A stretch of 64,000 bases of DNA from Caecitellus pseudoparvulus (taxonomy: Eukaryota; Bigyra: Bicosoecida): contig CBFFRQ010000031.1 in the NCBI GenBank assembly GCA_965644315.1, positions 372,001-436,000 on the forward strand, written 5' to 3'. Shown here piece after piece: positions 49,801-58,500 of the stretch. Below the pieces are notes generated by a model that did no database searches, had not been told where the DNA came from, and saw nothing but the letters and a program-made list of their open reading frames with translations. The translations under genes were made by a program, and so were the position numbers. Every line of letters starts with the position of its first letter. Position 1 is the stretch's first letter.

Positions 49801-52800
49801 CACATACACCAATTGGCAAGTGTGATGCATGGACAACAATGCGCTTGGCATCCACTGGGATGGGCACTGCGAAATAGCGTCTGCGCCCTCGAACGGCAGT
49901 AACTCGCTGGGGCCGCCCAGCGTGCATGGGCAGCACCTCGCTCACTGTGACGGAGCCCTGGAAGTCCTCGCCCACCTTGCTTTTTCGAGAAGGGTCTGGG
50001 AGGAGATAGGCACCAAAGTACCCGTCGAAGTTTACGTCGCGGCATCTTTGAGCCCATGGAGTGGGCACGCCCGCAGGTGATGCCTCCCCATCCACAGTGG
50101 CTTCGTCAAGGCACGGCACCCAAATGCGATCCGAGCCTGACATGGTGATTTGGGCAGTGTGCTTGCGACCTGGGACAGGCACAGTGTGGGGCTCATTCCA
50201 ACGCATGCTCTGCTTCTTCTTCTTGCCAGACACAAAGGAGTCCATGTTTGCCACGGCTGAGTTGAAGGCAGTGGTCAGGGGTGTGTTGGAGTAGTACACG
50301 TCCAGGTCTCCCTTCACCTCAGAAGTGGTCACAAAGAGCCCGATGGCTCGGTCAGAAATCACTGGCTGCAACAATGCGTGAGTCTTGCTGTTGTCCATGC
50401 AGCGCTGCTTTGCAGTGACCGTGATGGGCTTGTTCAGGAGCATGCCTCGCACCAGGTTCATGCCCACCGCGGCTTGGCACAACTCAACATTGGGCGTGAT
50501 GAAAGTCAAGAGGTTCCACTTGCCACCACCCGGTGCATGGAAACTGTGCCCTTCCACGCATACAGTCATCGCAGACACTGACCCGCTTTCGGCAGCTTTC
50601 ACGACATCGTTGACGCCGGATACGTGCACGAGCCGCCGGGAGGCAGCCTCAGAGTTCCAAGATTCTGGAGCAAGATCAAGGTGAGAGGCCCACATAGACG
50701 AGTTGAGATTGTGTGTAATGGTGTCATCGAAAGGCTCCAGGGAGAGGTGCAGGTTTACTTTCCCGATCACCTTCTTCGTGCTAGAAGACTGGTCCCACAC
50801 CGTTGTGTGCGACGTGACGTAGAAGTGCAGGGTGTCGTCCGGGATATCCAACTTGTACAGTGTTCTTCCACCAGCAGCGTGGTCGTCAAGGGTGCCCGCC
50901 AAAGAACTGCCAATGGCAGTCTTGATTGTTGAGCCAGCTCCGATGGGCATGGTGGCAACGTGCACTAACCCTGGCTCCAACTTGCGCAGTGGAGAAAACA
51001 GGGTGCTAAGCACCGCGTAAGTGGATCGATGGTTGAGTCGCCCTGCGTCGGTGAGCGTTTTTACTCGTGTAACCATTGCCGTTTTTGAGCTCTGCTGCCA
51101 GTACTCGCAGGTGCTGTCCTGCCCTTTGTGCCCCTCAGCGCTGGGTCCAGTCTTTGAGCACGACAGAGGCACAGTGCGAATGAAGGAATGGTAGAGGTCC
51201 TTTCCGAAGTAGCGCAGGGTGTTGGCGATCCACAGCTCGTGTCGCATGACGCCGCACCGATCGTACACTGGGAGCCGCGCGTACTTCTTTGGCGAAGGGA
51301 CTGCGTCGATGAACTCGTTTCCGTCTTCTTCGCGCCAGTTCTCGTCAGTTGCAGCGAATGGACCACTCTTATGCCACTCTTCCTGTGCAGAGGCCCGCTG
51401 TGACAGATCAGTTTGGAACACAACTTGCCCATCGTTGTTCTTATTCGCCCACTGTGGGTCGGTCCAGTAGGTGAACTGCAAGCTGGAATCGTATGCAGCT
51501 GGCACGTTGTTGAAAGACTCCAGTCGATGCGTGACAACCCCTAGTTCGTTCTTGAGGGGCGGGTGCAACCAGCCGCTTGAGCCGGGTACCGGGATGGGAC
51601 CCAGGCATTTCCATGCGACGGTTCGAGGGTACATCAGCCACCACGCCTTGTTGTATGATAGCTTATCACCTATGCCAGTGGACTTAAGCTTCTTCTGTAT
51701 CCACTCGTTCTTCTTGATGAAGGACACAAGTTTGGTGATGTCGCCATCGCCTCCCCCGCCGCCACTCTTGGCCTTGGTTTCCTGTTTAACTTTCACTTTG
51801 GCCAGTCCTGGGTTGTCTCGCTTCCAGTTCTTGTAGTCTCCACGCACCTCGTCAACCATGGCGCAATCTTCTTCAGAGCCTCGGCAGCTTGACGACTGCA
51901 AATTGCGCTTCACACGAGTCAGGAGACCGTCGTGCTTGGCAACATCAAGCGCCGCATGAACGGCTGCCAGGTGCCGGGCAGAAGAGAACGGGTCTTGCAG
52001 CGCATGTTGGCTTGGGGCGCGAAGCTCGACCAAGGTCTGCCCCAGAGCGCGACCATGAGCTGTTATTACGGCGTTCGATGCGTTCAGGACGATTGGAGCG
52101 TGCTGGTTCACCGCGTAGTCGCGTTGGTGGCGGACGTGCTCAAGTCGCAGGCGGTGAAGCGTGCGGGCGGAAGAAACAGAGCCGACCAATTCCACAGCTA
52201 CAAGGTTGTCCCCATCATGGAGCAGATGCAAGCCCGCATCTCCTTTGCCTGCCAACTCGTGCACAAGGGTATTGAACCCAGGGACCTTGCTCAGGGTCTC
52301 ATCGAGCTGATCATCTCCAGCCTCTACAACACGAACGGCCGCTTGGGGGTCAGGCATGCGGCTCCCCAACACGGTTCCATATGCAGCCTTCAGGGTCTCA
52401 GCAGTGCGTTGTGTTTGGCTTTGGGGTACTGAACCCGCATGCACTGAGTATACAGCAGCTTGAGTGTGCTCGTGCCCGGCACGGGCTCCAAAGTACGAAG
52501 AGACATCCCTCGCCAGAATAGGCTCACGGCCACCCTTGGCAATATCACGGAGCTGGCGGTGCAGTGCTGCATGACGAAGGCTATCTGCTGAAATGAAACG
52601 GTGCGAAATCTTGCGCCTCGTGGCTTTGGGGGCTTCCCACGGGAGCATTTCACCAGGCACGGCATCCACCTCCACTCCATCTGCGTCGAGGATGCGAACG
52701 TTCTCGCGCTCGAGAGGAACGCTTGACGGAGTAGGTGTCTCGTCAGACAGACGCCTAGCGGCAACTTTGCGCCACAGCGCCCCATGTCCAGGGGCATGAT

Positions 52801-54973
52801 GCGGGGCTGCACTTCGGCCTCGCTCATGGAGCAAGCCGGGTTGAGCAAGCTCCAATCCCAAAGGGCCAGGAAGCACGCCTCGCAGAGAGCCGGGCGGGAG
52901 GGTGTCTGCCCACGCCTCTACTTTGGCGAATGGTGTCGATGTGGAGCTTGAAAGGTTGCTACCCCACGCAGTCTCGTTGTCTGCCAGGCTCGTGTGGGCA
53001 AGGAGGCGCTTTCGTTGGTTGGATAGCACGAGGCCGTCATAGCCGACGGGGTGGGAGTACACAGACACGCTGGGCGGCTCATCGCCCAGGTAGTTGCTGG
53101 CTGTCATCGGGGAGAACTCTTTGTCAAACAGCTCAAGCATCTTCTCTCGCATAGCCTTGAGAGGGTCCTCATCTACTATGTCCACCCGCACATCCAACGC
53201 AATCTGGAAGGACAAGTCAGCAGTCAGCAGCAGCTCCAGGGGGTCCTTGTGCCGCAGCAACGTTGGCCGGCTGCACTTGTTGGTGGGGTCTGGCAGTGTG
53301 CCCGTGACGAGGAACTGGCCACACATCATGACAGTGATGGGGACCACGAAGTACACTCGCATTTCGCCGTAGAAGCACACCTCAGGCTTCATCCACAGCG
53401 TGACACGCATGTCGTCTGCGATCACTTGCTCCTTTTTTCCGACTGGCTGGTCCACATCAAATGTCAGGGCACCTGCCCACGGCTTCTCGCCATCAATATA
53501 GCGGAACCCAGCCTCATGGCGCTTGGCATTCTGATAGGTCCGGGTGGCAAAAAAGCCGTTGATGCGCAGACCCAGCTCCATGCCCACGCGCATGCCGAAC
53601 GCCGCGTTTACGTGGACAGGCACCTTGCCCACCATGACCCACTTGCCCCCTTCCCCGAACAGCAAGCGGTGGAAAAGGTTCCAGTCTTTGCGCCACCGTT
53701 TGGGATGTTCCCATAGATCCAGCTTGAAGCGGATGCTGTAGCCGTATTCGAAGTGAGCCATGAACGACAATTCCATGAGCTGTGGGCAAAGCTTCACCAC
53801 ATCCACCTTGTGGCACTTGGTCGCCTTCACGTTCAGCTTGAAGTCATAGCCAGAGAAGGCATATGCGTAGCAGTTCTCACACTTAATGGCGCCCATGATG
53901 GCTTTGGCAGCACTGCATGCTTTGCCATCGTCTCCTTCGTCCCAACAGGCGCCAACCTTCCACCCGAGTTTCTTCAAGGCATCATTGACTTTTCCTTGGT
54001 TTTCCTTCACATGCGTGCTCAAGGCTGCCGCCATGTCATTGAGAGTAACTTCATCTTCCAAGATTTCCTTCTTGTCAAAGTCCCAGTTCCACCCAATTCG
54101 AGCAAATCCGTAGGGGTCCTTGATCTCGACCTTGCATCGGTCATCGACAATGTAGGAGTCCAACGAGCAGTCGATGTTGCGCTCTTGGGTGCTCTCCAGC
54201 AGGCGTGCATGCACCAAGTCTGGACCAGCCTCACTACTCCAAGCCTTGACGTCCTCTGCGTCCGCATCCCACAGCTGCCGCCGGTGCTGTGGCAGCGGGT
54301 GCTCCACGCCCATGGCCTCCTTGGCTGGGCTGATGCCTGGGAAAGCTGGGATGGCATTCGGGGAGGCCCTGAAAGCAGCTTCGTCTGGTGTCTTGGTGTC
54401 TTTTTCAGCTGCAGCCCGAAGGCCTCGTGCCATGGCTTCTGGAGCAGATGATCCATGGTGCAGAGCGTGTCCGGTCCGGTGCTTGATGGACACTTCCGCA
54501 GAATGGAACATCTCCCACAGCTGCAAGTCTTCAGTCTCCACGAGGAGTGTGGAGAATGCAGGTGCGGTGGTTATGCGCGTCACAGCCTTCACGCGGCGGT
54601 AGATGGGCGTGGGCTCTGAAGCAGTGGGGTCGGTGTGGCAGCGCCAGACAGCAGAGCCAGACAGGATGGGGTTGCCAGCCGTGACGGTGAGATGGTGCTG
54701 CAACGCCGCATCGGCACCATCCTCAGTGGCCACGCGAAGCAAGAGGAAATCCTCCTCACACTCAACGTCCAGAAGGTGAGTGAGCTCGTCCATGTTCACC
54801 ATGCCAGCATGGTGCTGCACGGAGTACTTGATGTCATGCAAGCTGCCTCCTTGCCGTGTGCGCGAAAGCCCCGTGGCGTGGCTGGGGACAGAGGGGATCT
54901 GGAACGCTGAGATCCTTCGTATGGCTTGCCACACGATAACTAAGGCAAGCGTTGCAGTAAAGTGCCTTGCCAT
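40898..54973 (-). CDS. Giant secreted protein with two GH24 lysozyme-like domains, TSP1, M15-like and peptidoglycan-binding-like domains (4691 aa)
   Basis: A 14-kb uninterrupted frame from ATG 54973 (ACCATGG). A signal peptide 'ATLALVIVWQAI' begins it. The N-terminal 2700 residues contain Cys-rich and beta-rich regions I do not recognise. At about 2770 'CGGRGFAC' precedes a GH24-like domain (about 2803-2968; 'NQFSALVAFAYDVG', 'RRHMECVLFWT') that lacks the catalytic Glu. A thrombospondin type 1 repeat follows at about 3137-3190 ('WSDWSACSVSCGTG'). A second 'CGGRGGLC' and GH24 domain (about 3227-3445) keeps 'HFEG' and 'YDEPGLVSVGYGH', and ends 'RRHAECILFWT'. At about 3911-4001 there is an M15 carboxypeptidase-like segment ('AAGLRTPITQHF', 'PGLSMFETGSAVV') without the zinc His/Asp. 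Peptidoglycan-binding-like repeats lie at about 4046-4080 ('VTGRMDGPTQQAMA') and 4508-4551 ('DGLWGPETSDRLQ'). No membrane anchor is seen. Probable role: binding or digesting bacterial walls (inference). Confidence 0.8.
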   Translation of the reverse strand: MARHFTATLALVIVWQAIRRISAFQIPSVPSHATGLSRTRQGGSLHDIKYSVQHHAGMVNMDELTHLLDVECEEDFLLLRVATEDGADAALQHHLTVTAGNPILSGSAVWRCHTDPTASEPTPIYRRVKAVTRITTAPAFSTLLVETEDLQLWEMFHSAEVSIKHRTGHALHHGSSAPEAMARGLRAAAEKDTKTPDEAAFRASPNAIPAFPGISPAKEAMGVEHPLPQHRRQLWDADAEDVKAWSSEAGPDLVHARLLESTQERNIDCSLDSYIVDDRCKVEIKDPYGFARIGWNWDFDKKEILEDEVTLNDMAAALSTHVKENQGKVNDALKKLGWKVGACWDEGDDGKACSAAKAIMGAIKCENCYAYAFSGYDFKLNVKATKCHKVDVVKLCPQLMELSFMAHFEYGYSIRFKLDLWEHPKRWRKDWNLFHRLLFGEGGKWVMVGKVPVHVNAAFGMRVGMELGLRINGFFATRTYQNAKRHEAGFRYIDGEKPWAGALTFDVDQPVGKKEQVIADDMRVTLWMKPEVCFYGEMRVYFVVPITVMMCGQFLVTGTLPDPTNKCSRPTLLRHKDPLELLLTADLSFQIALDVRVDIVDEDPLKAMREKMLELFDKEFSPMTASNYLGDEPPSVSVYSHPVGYDGLVLSNQRKRLLAHTSLADNETAWGSNLSSSTSTPFAKVEAWADTLPPGSLRGVLPGPLGLELAQPGLLHERGRSAAPHHAPGHGALWRKVAARRLSDETPTPSSVPLERENVRILDADGVEVDAVPGEMLPWEAPKATRRKISHRFISADSLRHAALHRQLRDIAKGGREPILARDVSSYFGARAGHEHTQAAVYSVHAGSVPQSQTQRTAETLKAAYGTVLGSRMPDPQAAVRVVEAGDDQLDETLSKVPGFNTLVHELAGKGDAGLHLLHDGDNLVAVELVGSVSSARTLHRLRLEHVRHQRDYAVNQHAPIVLNASNAVITAHGRALGQTLVELRAPSQHALQDPFSSARHLAAVHAALDVAKHDGLLTRVKRNLQSSSCRGSEEDCAMVDEVRGDYKNWKRDNPGLAKVKVKQETKAKSGGGGGDGDITKLVSFIKKNEWIQKKLKSTGIGDKLSYNKAWWLMYPRTVAWKCLGPIPVPGSSGWLHPPLKNELGVVTHRLESFNNVPAAYDSSLQFTYWTDPQWANKNNDGQVVFQTDLSQRASAQEEWHKSGPFAATDENWREEDGNEFIDAVPSPKKYARLPVYDRCGVMRHELWIANTLRYFGKDLYHSFIRTVPLSCSKTGPSAEGHKGQDSTCEYWQQSSKTAMVTRVKTLTDAGRLNHRSTYAVLSTLFSPLRKLEPGLVHVATMPIGAGSTIKTAIGSSLAGTLDDHAAGGRTLYKLDIPDDTLHFYVTSHTTVWDQSSSTKKVIGKVNLHLSLEPFDDTITHNLNSSMWASHLDLAPESWNSEAASRRLVHVSGVNDVVKAAESGSVSAMTVCVEGHSFHAPGGGKWNLLTFITPNVELCQAAVGMNLVRGMLLNKPITVTAKQRCMDNSKTHALLQPVISDRAIGLFVTTSEVKGDLDVYYSNTPLTTAFNSAVANMDSFVSGKKKKQSMRWNEPHTVPVPGRKHTAQITMSGSDRIWVPCLDEATVDGEASPAGVPTPWAQRCRDVNFDGYFGAYLLPDPSRKSKVGEDFQGSVTVSEVLPMHAGRPQRVTAVRGRRRYFAVPIPVDAKRIVVHASHLPIGVCDTKPQLSSSSPPSDDLWLAQELLVDALGLRPVQFTPSGTWSDPKYQGGGKDTGQLVVDFRGARSGLTGSSEVIDSDVWAELCKQRLDGKTVNKAKASSAQTRVRVLDGKLRKHAELTVSVSSEIKAAVEESFAPHVGRGLGREGHFVEFYTSDLSSDPKHAAGNGTVRGLSDTSAATEPVEDGEPGEAQRLRFIFLEVEAVGRWMTYSTITVYPIASVKPGVLQRFSMPLDSALFFDAPLSPRVITAGGIAAAYIPTAPSSATAGKPYAGAMAAAEVHPRLFASYAYTPLWRLPSEFSTKTDSADIAFLRSKYLPVETLANDATSACKPAKVPPTAAKVVEESTDDGSAVQSCILSQSKRDIRTQHEGRTLAPTMAFLSLHALSAEGASKAAEDAPPTSPGSVDGGVGGNPAGDDGSGVPPAGFSSSEVPRTRVEDRSLFVADMTLQWATLQAIGDSHCARTYLPSQSYAFYSGRLPTWSRGVCIKTKPVRGLYAGDPNIMLRISTRASTQLFPLPTMEDDPANSLDSVSGRAPSTITVVPAGADDTNPVLPDALRVAGGDQITPGTQASAQTSGNSNLTAIAGRQPIDKLSVYWMELQRTYRAGAAAFKVSDPDADSFQVPTSALQSLFPVSGPLVDGISKVGGNPDPNLGVSEEIISARVHSAKTGADTALLWEGQALKPSSPENRLAYGDIKDVPVDVKEFSATYTATIEEVSPEGGMHKVSVTPLTTWPMRVTSELVAQSGQVLPSAAALQRGGVTITFESSCDTFAEDVVSNPFMRAALVRGLASNYTHAAKYLNENSVKNFEWLRTRPHPTLQGIDVLLGSPSDPIKEVGDWNYVGNEYTGHTLNIDLFLPNTTLNAAAFHSITRPPDFPQEGEGKSEWEEPVGSTLEQARERLKVLTPKQVAELPAGLQAFLASTPSEQRRAIAAAGGIPRDLLMAWAKEVSSAPVWDTVVVPLLYVAAVEDMGTFLSATNNLYADDKPLNGAQGSAEDIRGADGGVTYVGGPFLPGSSPPTSIPASWPANTLIHGSGGAVRFSPTSAFADWCGGRGFACGPFPVSDGQASVDHTTTTVVPAAMELIRQSWAYTSSAGSHRTARPWLITNGYSSPVREFPSVVAAQTEVSKCLGGGAASFCSWSQAEAEAGLRAAVEMLASQVAEKWEGVPLTVNQFSALVAFAYDVGPAAWTAADSANAGISSDNWSGFCPRLRTFIQGSPASPGCWDEDAVQRRHMECVLFWTPPGEDPPLRSFYQPSLPSATFDPSKAFRGFTGAVPTVDPRTDTNSWWTYPGLPNGHVDPAFTNAKCTSRRLLQLEGPATALFQHEDGAHLIVTEQGAGAAESEIVAILEERPSRVLRLESDAEIFSMGPAIGIHTANAVVAMREAEKLHPSPPRGGMSPHARSLARSLSTCIVGGWSDWSACSVSCGTGISTRSRSVTAAPPGSSSTSAVGGPCPALVETRACSTGTQCARGPTYTPHGQDPFLSHGGGVTRPLKTLATADHCGGRGGLCSPGGHAATSSLSLLSTSPEGMALIEHFEGADAGGSTLQGRLAPYHGAYDEPGLVSVGYGHIVEGASTVAEAASILGTSPISMDRARAFLLADVQDAERCVRNHLPRGVVLNANQFSALVSFVLSTDCSVLAERRVSGLRSALVQGRYDEVCSFIRREASAYTGLPSASISTTTVSVAGSTPASTAAEISVSSALVQRRHAECILFWTPVGEVVDSGHPLANFASLPSEFDPTLAMFGPPAQAFWTVHTDSSAGALSSGPPLDPASLAYADREAAGASLSSSRRSLAGSSEVEQIEREASQTFCRPAFWYDERRAIRVRRIQSDGQTLANECGNKKESRVFKPQVSAAYDDEGGVMKSTGQCPHPETVRTSKSEADAGSTVGGVPHVPVFTRLSPYKVSITLPPIPWYKLPPGSAELITPVVPGEVLSSGVTSPVLGELLIDEPPVLLELAMEEKARTRFANAMALIKRCREAAAESATGPQPLSPAKLGVTIDTQGRVVAPILHADVLAGRVGATSLYGYTPPPGNAPPPNGNTSAFLQFAETRAWGTGLQDLLKRSAAARSVQVEDDTTTPQPLAPVPSVSGGFSRDPLPPQMVDLCARNPATCGGQVSLQILSMLMCTEGGPFHSMQLLVNLGLVRLTSEAKVIPYAQRAVLQALRRKVELTRAAVGSSAQLTIAAGLRTPITQHFLHTWQSNGGAGNANTAVELPGLSMFETGSAVVLGDTPLTATGASVPIKLRDGSEVSVTTWADVMPLSLGDYDYQWEVNHAQPFAPSKVDGESVSWSVWALPGVDARGAATGIAPFPASTMLEAFQLLWNANVGMEDPSVVLRVTGRMDGPTQQAMAATPADGFPIGANCAFWPSVAVQHPPKEKRCKRFLVRAAIRFLEMFEKRFPRPCSGQEVIHDAVARADCIHKLVENGQPLTHPAVQTCGVSTSPCKKKTVDVSNIDSGVMPDLDGELEAFDETTGLWEPLGDAAPTPVEPPVTMVVEPSVRHLYSGKWSSLPEPWRLPPKDSELRHVACDLPALSRLNAQITDDLLCLDQGALVRVVPPSGVGLQGRAAEAPFLQRPAAQALMHATSAYRQLIHDAMKEAALDERAAELDVTVESMSNADRNIAISIADEMYADWNPTLMNVTHMWRPLLEHSVLSAHESCGTVDDSKSMPKEERIHSVGRVSMAFGTTMLVLSSTLDAGYARALQRSGWVLEGTLVEPGQIQPPTGGWSTEESEYLAQHPATQQYIKEGLSVLRYKGGPTCGGQTGTKGWKDVRRLTVLAYQRRWNADLPRLVNSHRVSEGVAQGITEDGLWGPETSDRLQQVPLHTGLLRSGSCACLPKSRRGRVQSLDRAGGGCTITKPAGYYTKESVILNDDGAGVVCEALLQYEAKCQAFAMWGFADARLHSVATGDTPGKEGYYSTAVDVTDTCPDDLEGVGLTPSMREDGQDGPCSDYVVASDAL

Positions 54974-55540
54974 GGTGCCGCGGCTGGCTAGGCACCCCAG
55001 TCACTGAGGCAGTGGCGTTTCACTCTGCACTCTCTGTTCAGATGGTGCCGCCAGCAGCGGGCGTCCTTCAATCACTACAGGCCTTTCAAGTAGAGAAGTG
55101 ACAAATACTGTATTGCTTGGGGCCAGGGAAGTTTGTCCCCTGCAGAAGATTTTCTGCACGTGCTTAAGATTTGCATAGCGCCAACGCAGATAGCCAGCGG
55201 TGCTTGGGTGGCTGTGCAGCTCAGCTCGGAACCCGTGCGGAACGTTCCTAAGGGGCTGCCAGAATGAGGAGAAGAAGAGAGACTCTGCATTGGATATGCG
55301 TAGGAGAACAATTCATACCCGTAGAGCAGTGAAAAAGAGGGCGCTCTGCCCTAGTTTAGCGAAGAATGGTTGCCCAAAGGCACCTTGCTCATGGCCGGGG
55401 TCCGCCACGCACGGGACGCGCCGGCTACTGAAGCATGGAGCTCCAGGATGGCGCATGCTTTGGGCACCACCGACACAGTCGGCAGACAGCAGATGATAGT
55501 TCCCTCGCGGCGCAACTGTTATTTGCCCAAGAATGTTGCT
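54974..55540. other. Spacer between two tandem minus-strand giant genes
   Basis: A 567-bp stretch that should hold the promoter of the giant secreted gene and the 3' UTR of the receptor-like gene. No repeat, RNA gene or obvious regulatory motif was recognised. Confidence 0.45.
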
Positions 55541-58500
55541 TCAGTTCTGGGAGCGCAAGTTTGAGCGGTCAGGCACCGCCAAGTGCGTACCCCGTCTCAG
55601 AGGGAAACTCCTCGTGTTGACTCGCCGCTCTGTGCTCGAGATAATGTGCCCGCCGCGAATGCGCCCTCGCTCTATGTCCGTGGGATGCCCTCTTGCGAGT
55701 CCTTTGTGCTTCCGTCCACCTGGAGATGGCTGTTGACCAATAGATGGCATGAGAGACATGCGTGCTGTTGAGTGCTTCGCACCCGGCGTGCCTGACACCT
55801 GAAGGAAAGACTTTGAGGGCAAAATACTCTTCCTACTGCCGCTTTTCCGGTCGCTTTGCGCACTGTTCTTAAAGTTGATCGGGTTCACTTGCCGATAGTC
55901 GAGCTCTTCGACATACTGGGAGCTAGTGTGCAAGCGTGAGGACTCGTATCCTTGCCGGTGCGAATCGCCGATGGCTGCGACGTTAGGCCCTTGGAGCGAA
56001 GCATGGGCGAGTGATTGTCGGCGTCGAGCAGCAATAGCAGCGGCAGCGAGACTTGTAGATAGCATGGGATTCATGCCAGTCACGATGCTGCCTCTTCCGG
56101 AAGAGCGTCGGGTGTTCCCATGGAGAGCGTGGCCTGGCACTCCTGGTCGAGGGCGCTCGGACTTTGTCGCGGTCCGTGCAGAGCGAAGCTCTCTTGAAGC
56201 TGTCAAGCGCGCAACTGCCAACGCATCTCGCTTTTGAAAGACTGAAGAACGTGTCGGCTTGACTGCGGCAACGAACTGACTTTGTAGAGCAATACCAGAC
56301 TGGCGGAAGGTGCGCCTTCGCTGAGTTTTCCTCGGGACTTCAACCGAGCTCATGGGCATCGGAGCAGCTGACTCCCGCTTTGCTTCCTTCATTCGTAACG
56401 GATTGAGGCCGTCCACGGGTACGCTTCGGCGACGGGCTGCTGCCAGAGATCGTTTTTGACCGGCTTTTAGACGGCGTCGGAAGACCACAACAGCTGAAAC
56501 GATCACGAGTGCCATGCACACGGCGATGACTGGGCCGAGCCACACCCAAATGCTGAAGACTGGCACAGGCTCCTCCTCACTTGTTTTTCCGAGACGATGG
56601 GACTCGTACCCCACAACCACCGCTGAAGAGGTGGATGCACCAGCATCATCCACAACCACCGCTTCGAGAATGTACACACCTGGCTGACTGAGAGAAGCCA
56701 CTGTCCCAGCAGAGGCCGACACGGGGACTGGATCTGCGGCTGGGCCAGCAAGGAACAGCGTCTGCGACGCCGAAGCGCCCCCCAGCACCTCTTCCGAGCA
56801 GTCTCGAACGTCCTCAGCGGCGTCCAACCAGTGCAGTTGCGAGGTGCCTTCTGGCAGAGCTGCTAGTGAAAAGCCAAGCTCACTGTGCTGGCGGGCGAGA
56901 GTCATTGACGCCTTCTCAGCGACAAAGGTAACATTGCCGAAGTCACGAGTCACAGCACAGCGCCAGAAAGTGCGCGTCACGTTGCCATCAGCATCGGCAG
57001 TTCCTGCCAGCTGCACCATGACACCTTCTGGGGACTGCGCCAGGAGGGAAGCCACGGGCACGCTCGCGGCAGTGGCTGGTCCCCGCAGATCCACACTGCC
57101 CGCGGCGGTACTGTGTGTCGCAGCATTCACAGCCAGAACAGGCGGAATGGTCACTCTGAATGCCAGCTCAGCCGTGGCCACTGCTCCTTGAGCATCTTCC
57201 ACCTCAACTGCCACGCGATGCGCGCCTGGGAGCAGCGATCCAAGGGTGAGAGTCGCGCCGTTCCGGCTCATGGCTGCTGTGGCTTGCACAGGTACCTGCT
57301 CAAGGGCCGAAGCCGCGCTAGTTTGACCAGAGGCAGCGCTAACCACGGCTGGGTCGCTGCTAGCCCATGCAGATGGAGCTGCGAGGTTTGCTGACCGCGC
57401 TGATGTCGCAGGGGCGATGCTGCCGTACAGCGCCAGGACTGAATCAGCGAAGCCTGTGCTGAACGCGCGCCCATTTGGAGGCGAGTTGGCAGCCACGGAG
57501 GATCCATCCACCCTGTGGCTGGGATCAAACGCCCCGCCTTCCACATAAAACCACGAGAAGCCGAGTGCATCTGAGGAATCTCCATCTGAGCTCCCTGATG
57601 CATCCAGCGTTACTTCAGCTGCAACCTGCCCAGGAGGCACGAGGAACAGAGTCTGGTTGGAGAAGAGGGCAGCGCTGGGACGCTCCTGCAGCATGGGGGC
57701 GAACTCTGTCAAGTGGCAGATGTTCACTGTGTAGTACTTGGCGACCACGTCCAGGTGCCAGTAGTAGTCGTCACCTGTGCAGGTGTCGGCGGCATTCATC
57801 CACCTGCCTTCTGCTACAGAGTAGAAGAAGAGCGTAGGCGCAGCAGCCGCGGGGTCAATGCTGCCACCAGCAGACCCCACGCCGTAGAACAGGGAGATTT
57901 GAATGGGTTCTTGGAAGACGAAGGAATCCAGGGGAGCGCCATCTTCATCCAAGGCCTTGATGGCAAAGGAGTAGCCGTTCCACTTGAAGTTGTTTGCTGG
58001 GGGCTTGTCGTCTGGGTTGTGTAGGCCGTTGACCTTGAGCGGGTCAGTGCTGCTTCCCCCTGCTCCAACATCATCGGGGCCAAAGCTGGACGCCATGAAG
58101 CGTGTGGACGAATTCACAGACCCAGGTGGAATGTACACTGAGCCAAACGTGGCGTCGTCGTCGAAGTCCGAAGGCTTGGCTCCGACTGCTGGCCCTGAAG
58201 TGGAAGTGCCGTTGCCCACCAAGCCTTCATCTGTGACATTCCCCAGCTTGACGGTATCAAACGCCATGACAGTGCCACTGGTAGGTGTGACAGACGTGTC
58301 CCCACGCCCCACACGGACACCTGAAGAGACCATGAAGAGGGACTTGAGCCCAACAGGGTTGATTGCTCGCACTGCAACGTAGTACACTGTGCTGGCCTGG
58401 AGCTCTGCCCCCAGCAGCGTGAGGACAGGCGCCTTAACTCCGATAAGGTACCCGCCTGTCGCGTCACATGAGATGGCAGTCCTGGACACGTTGACCCATC

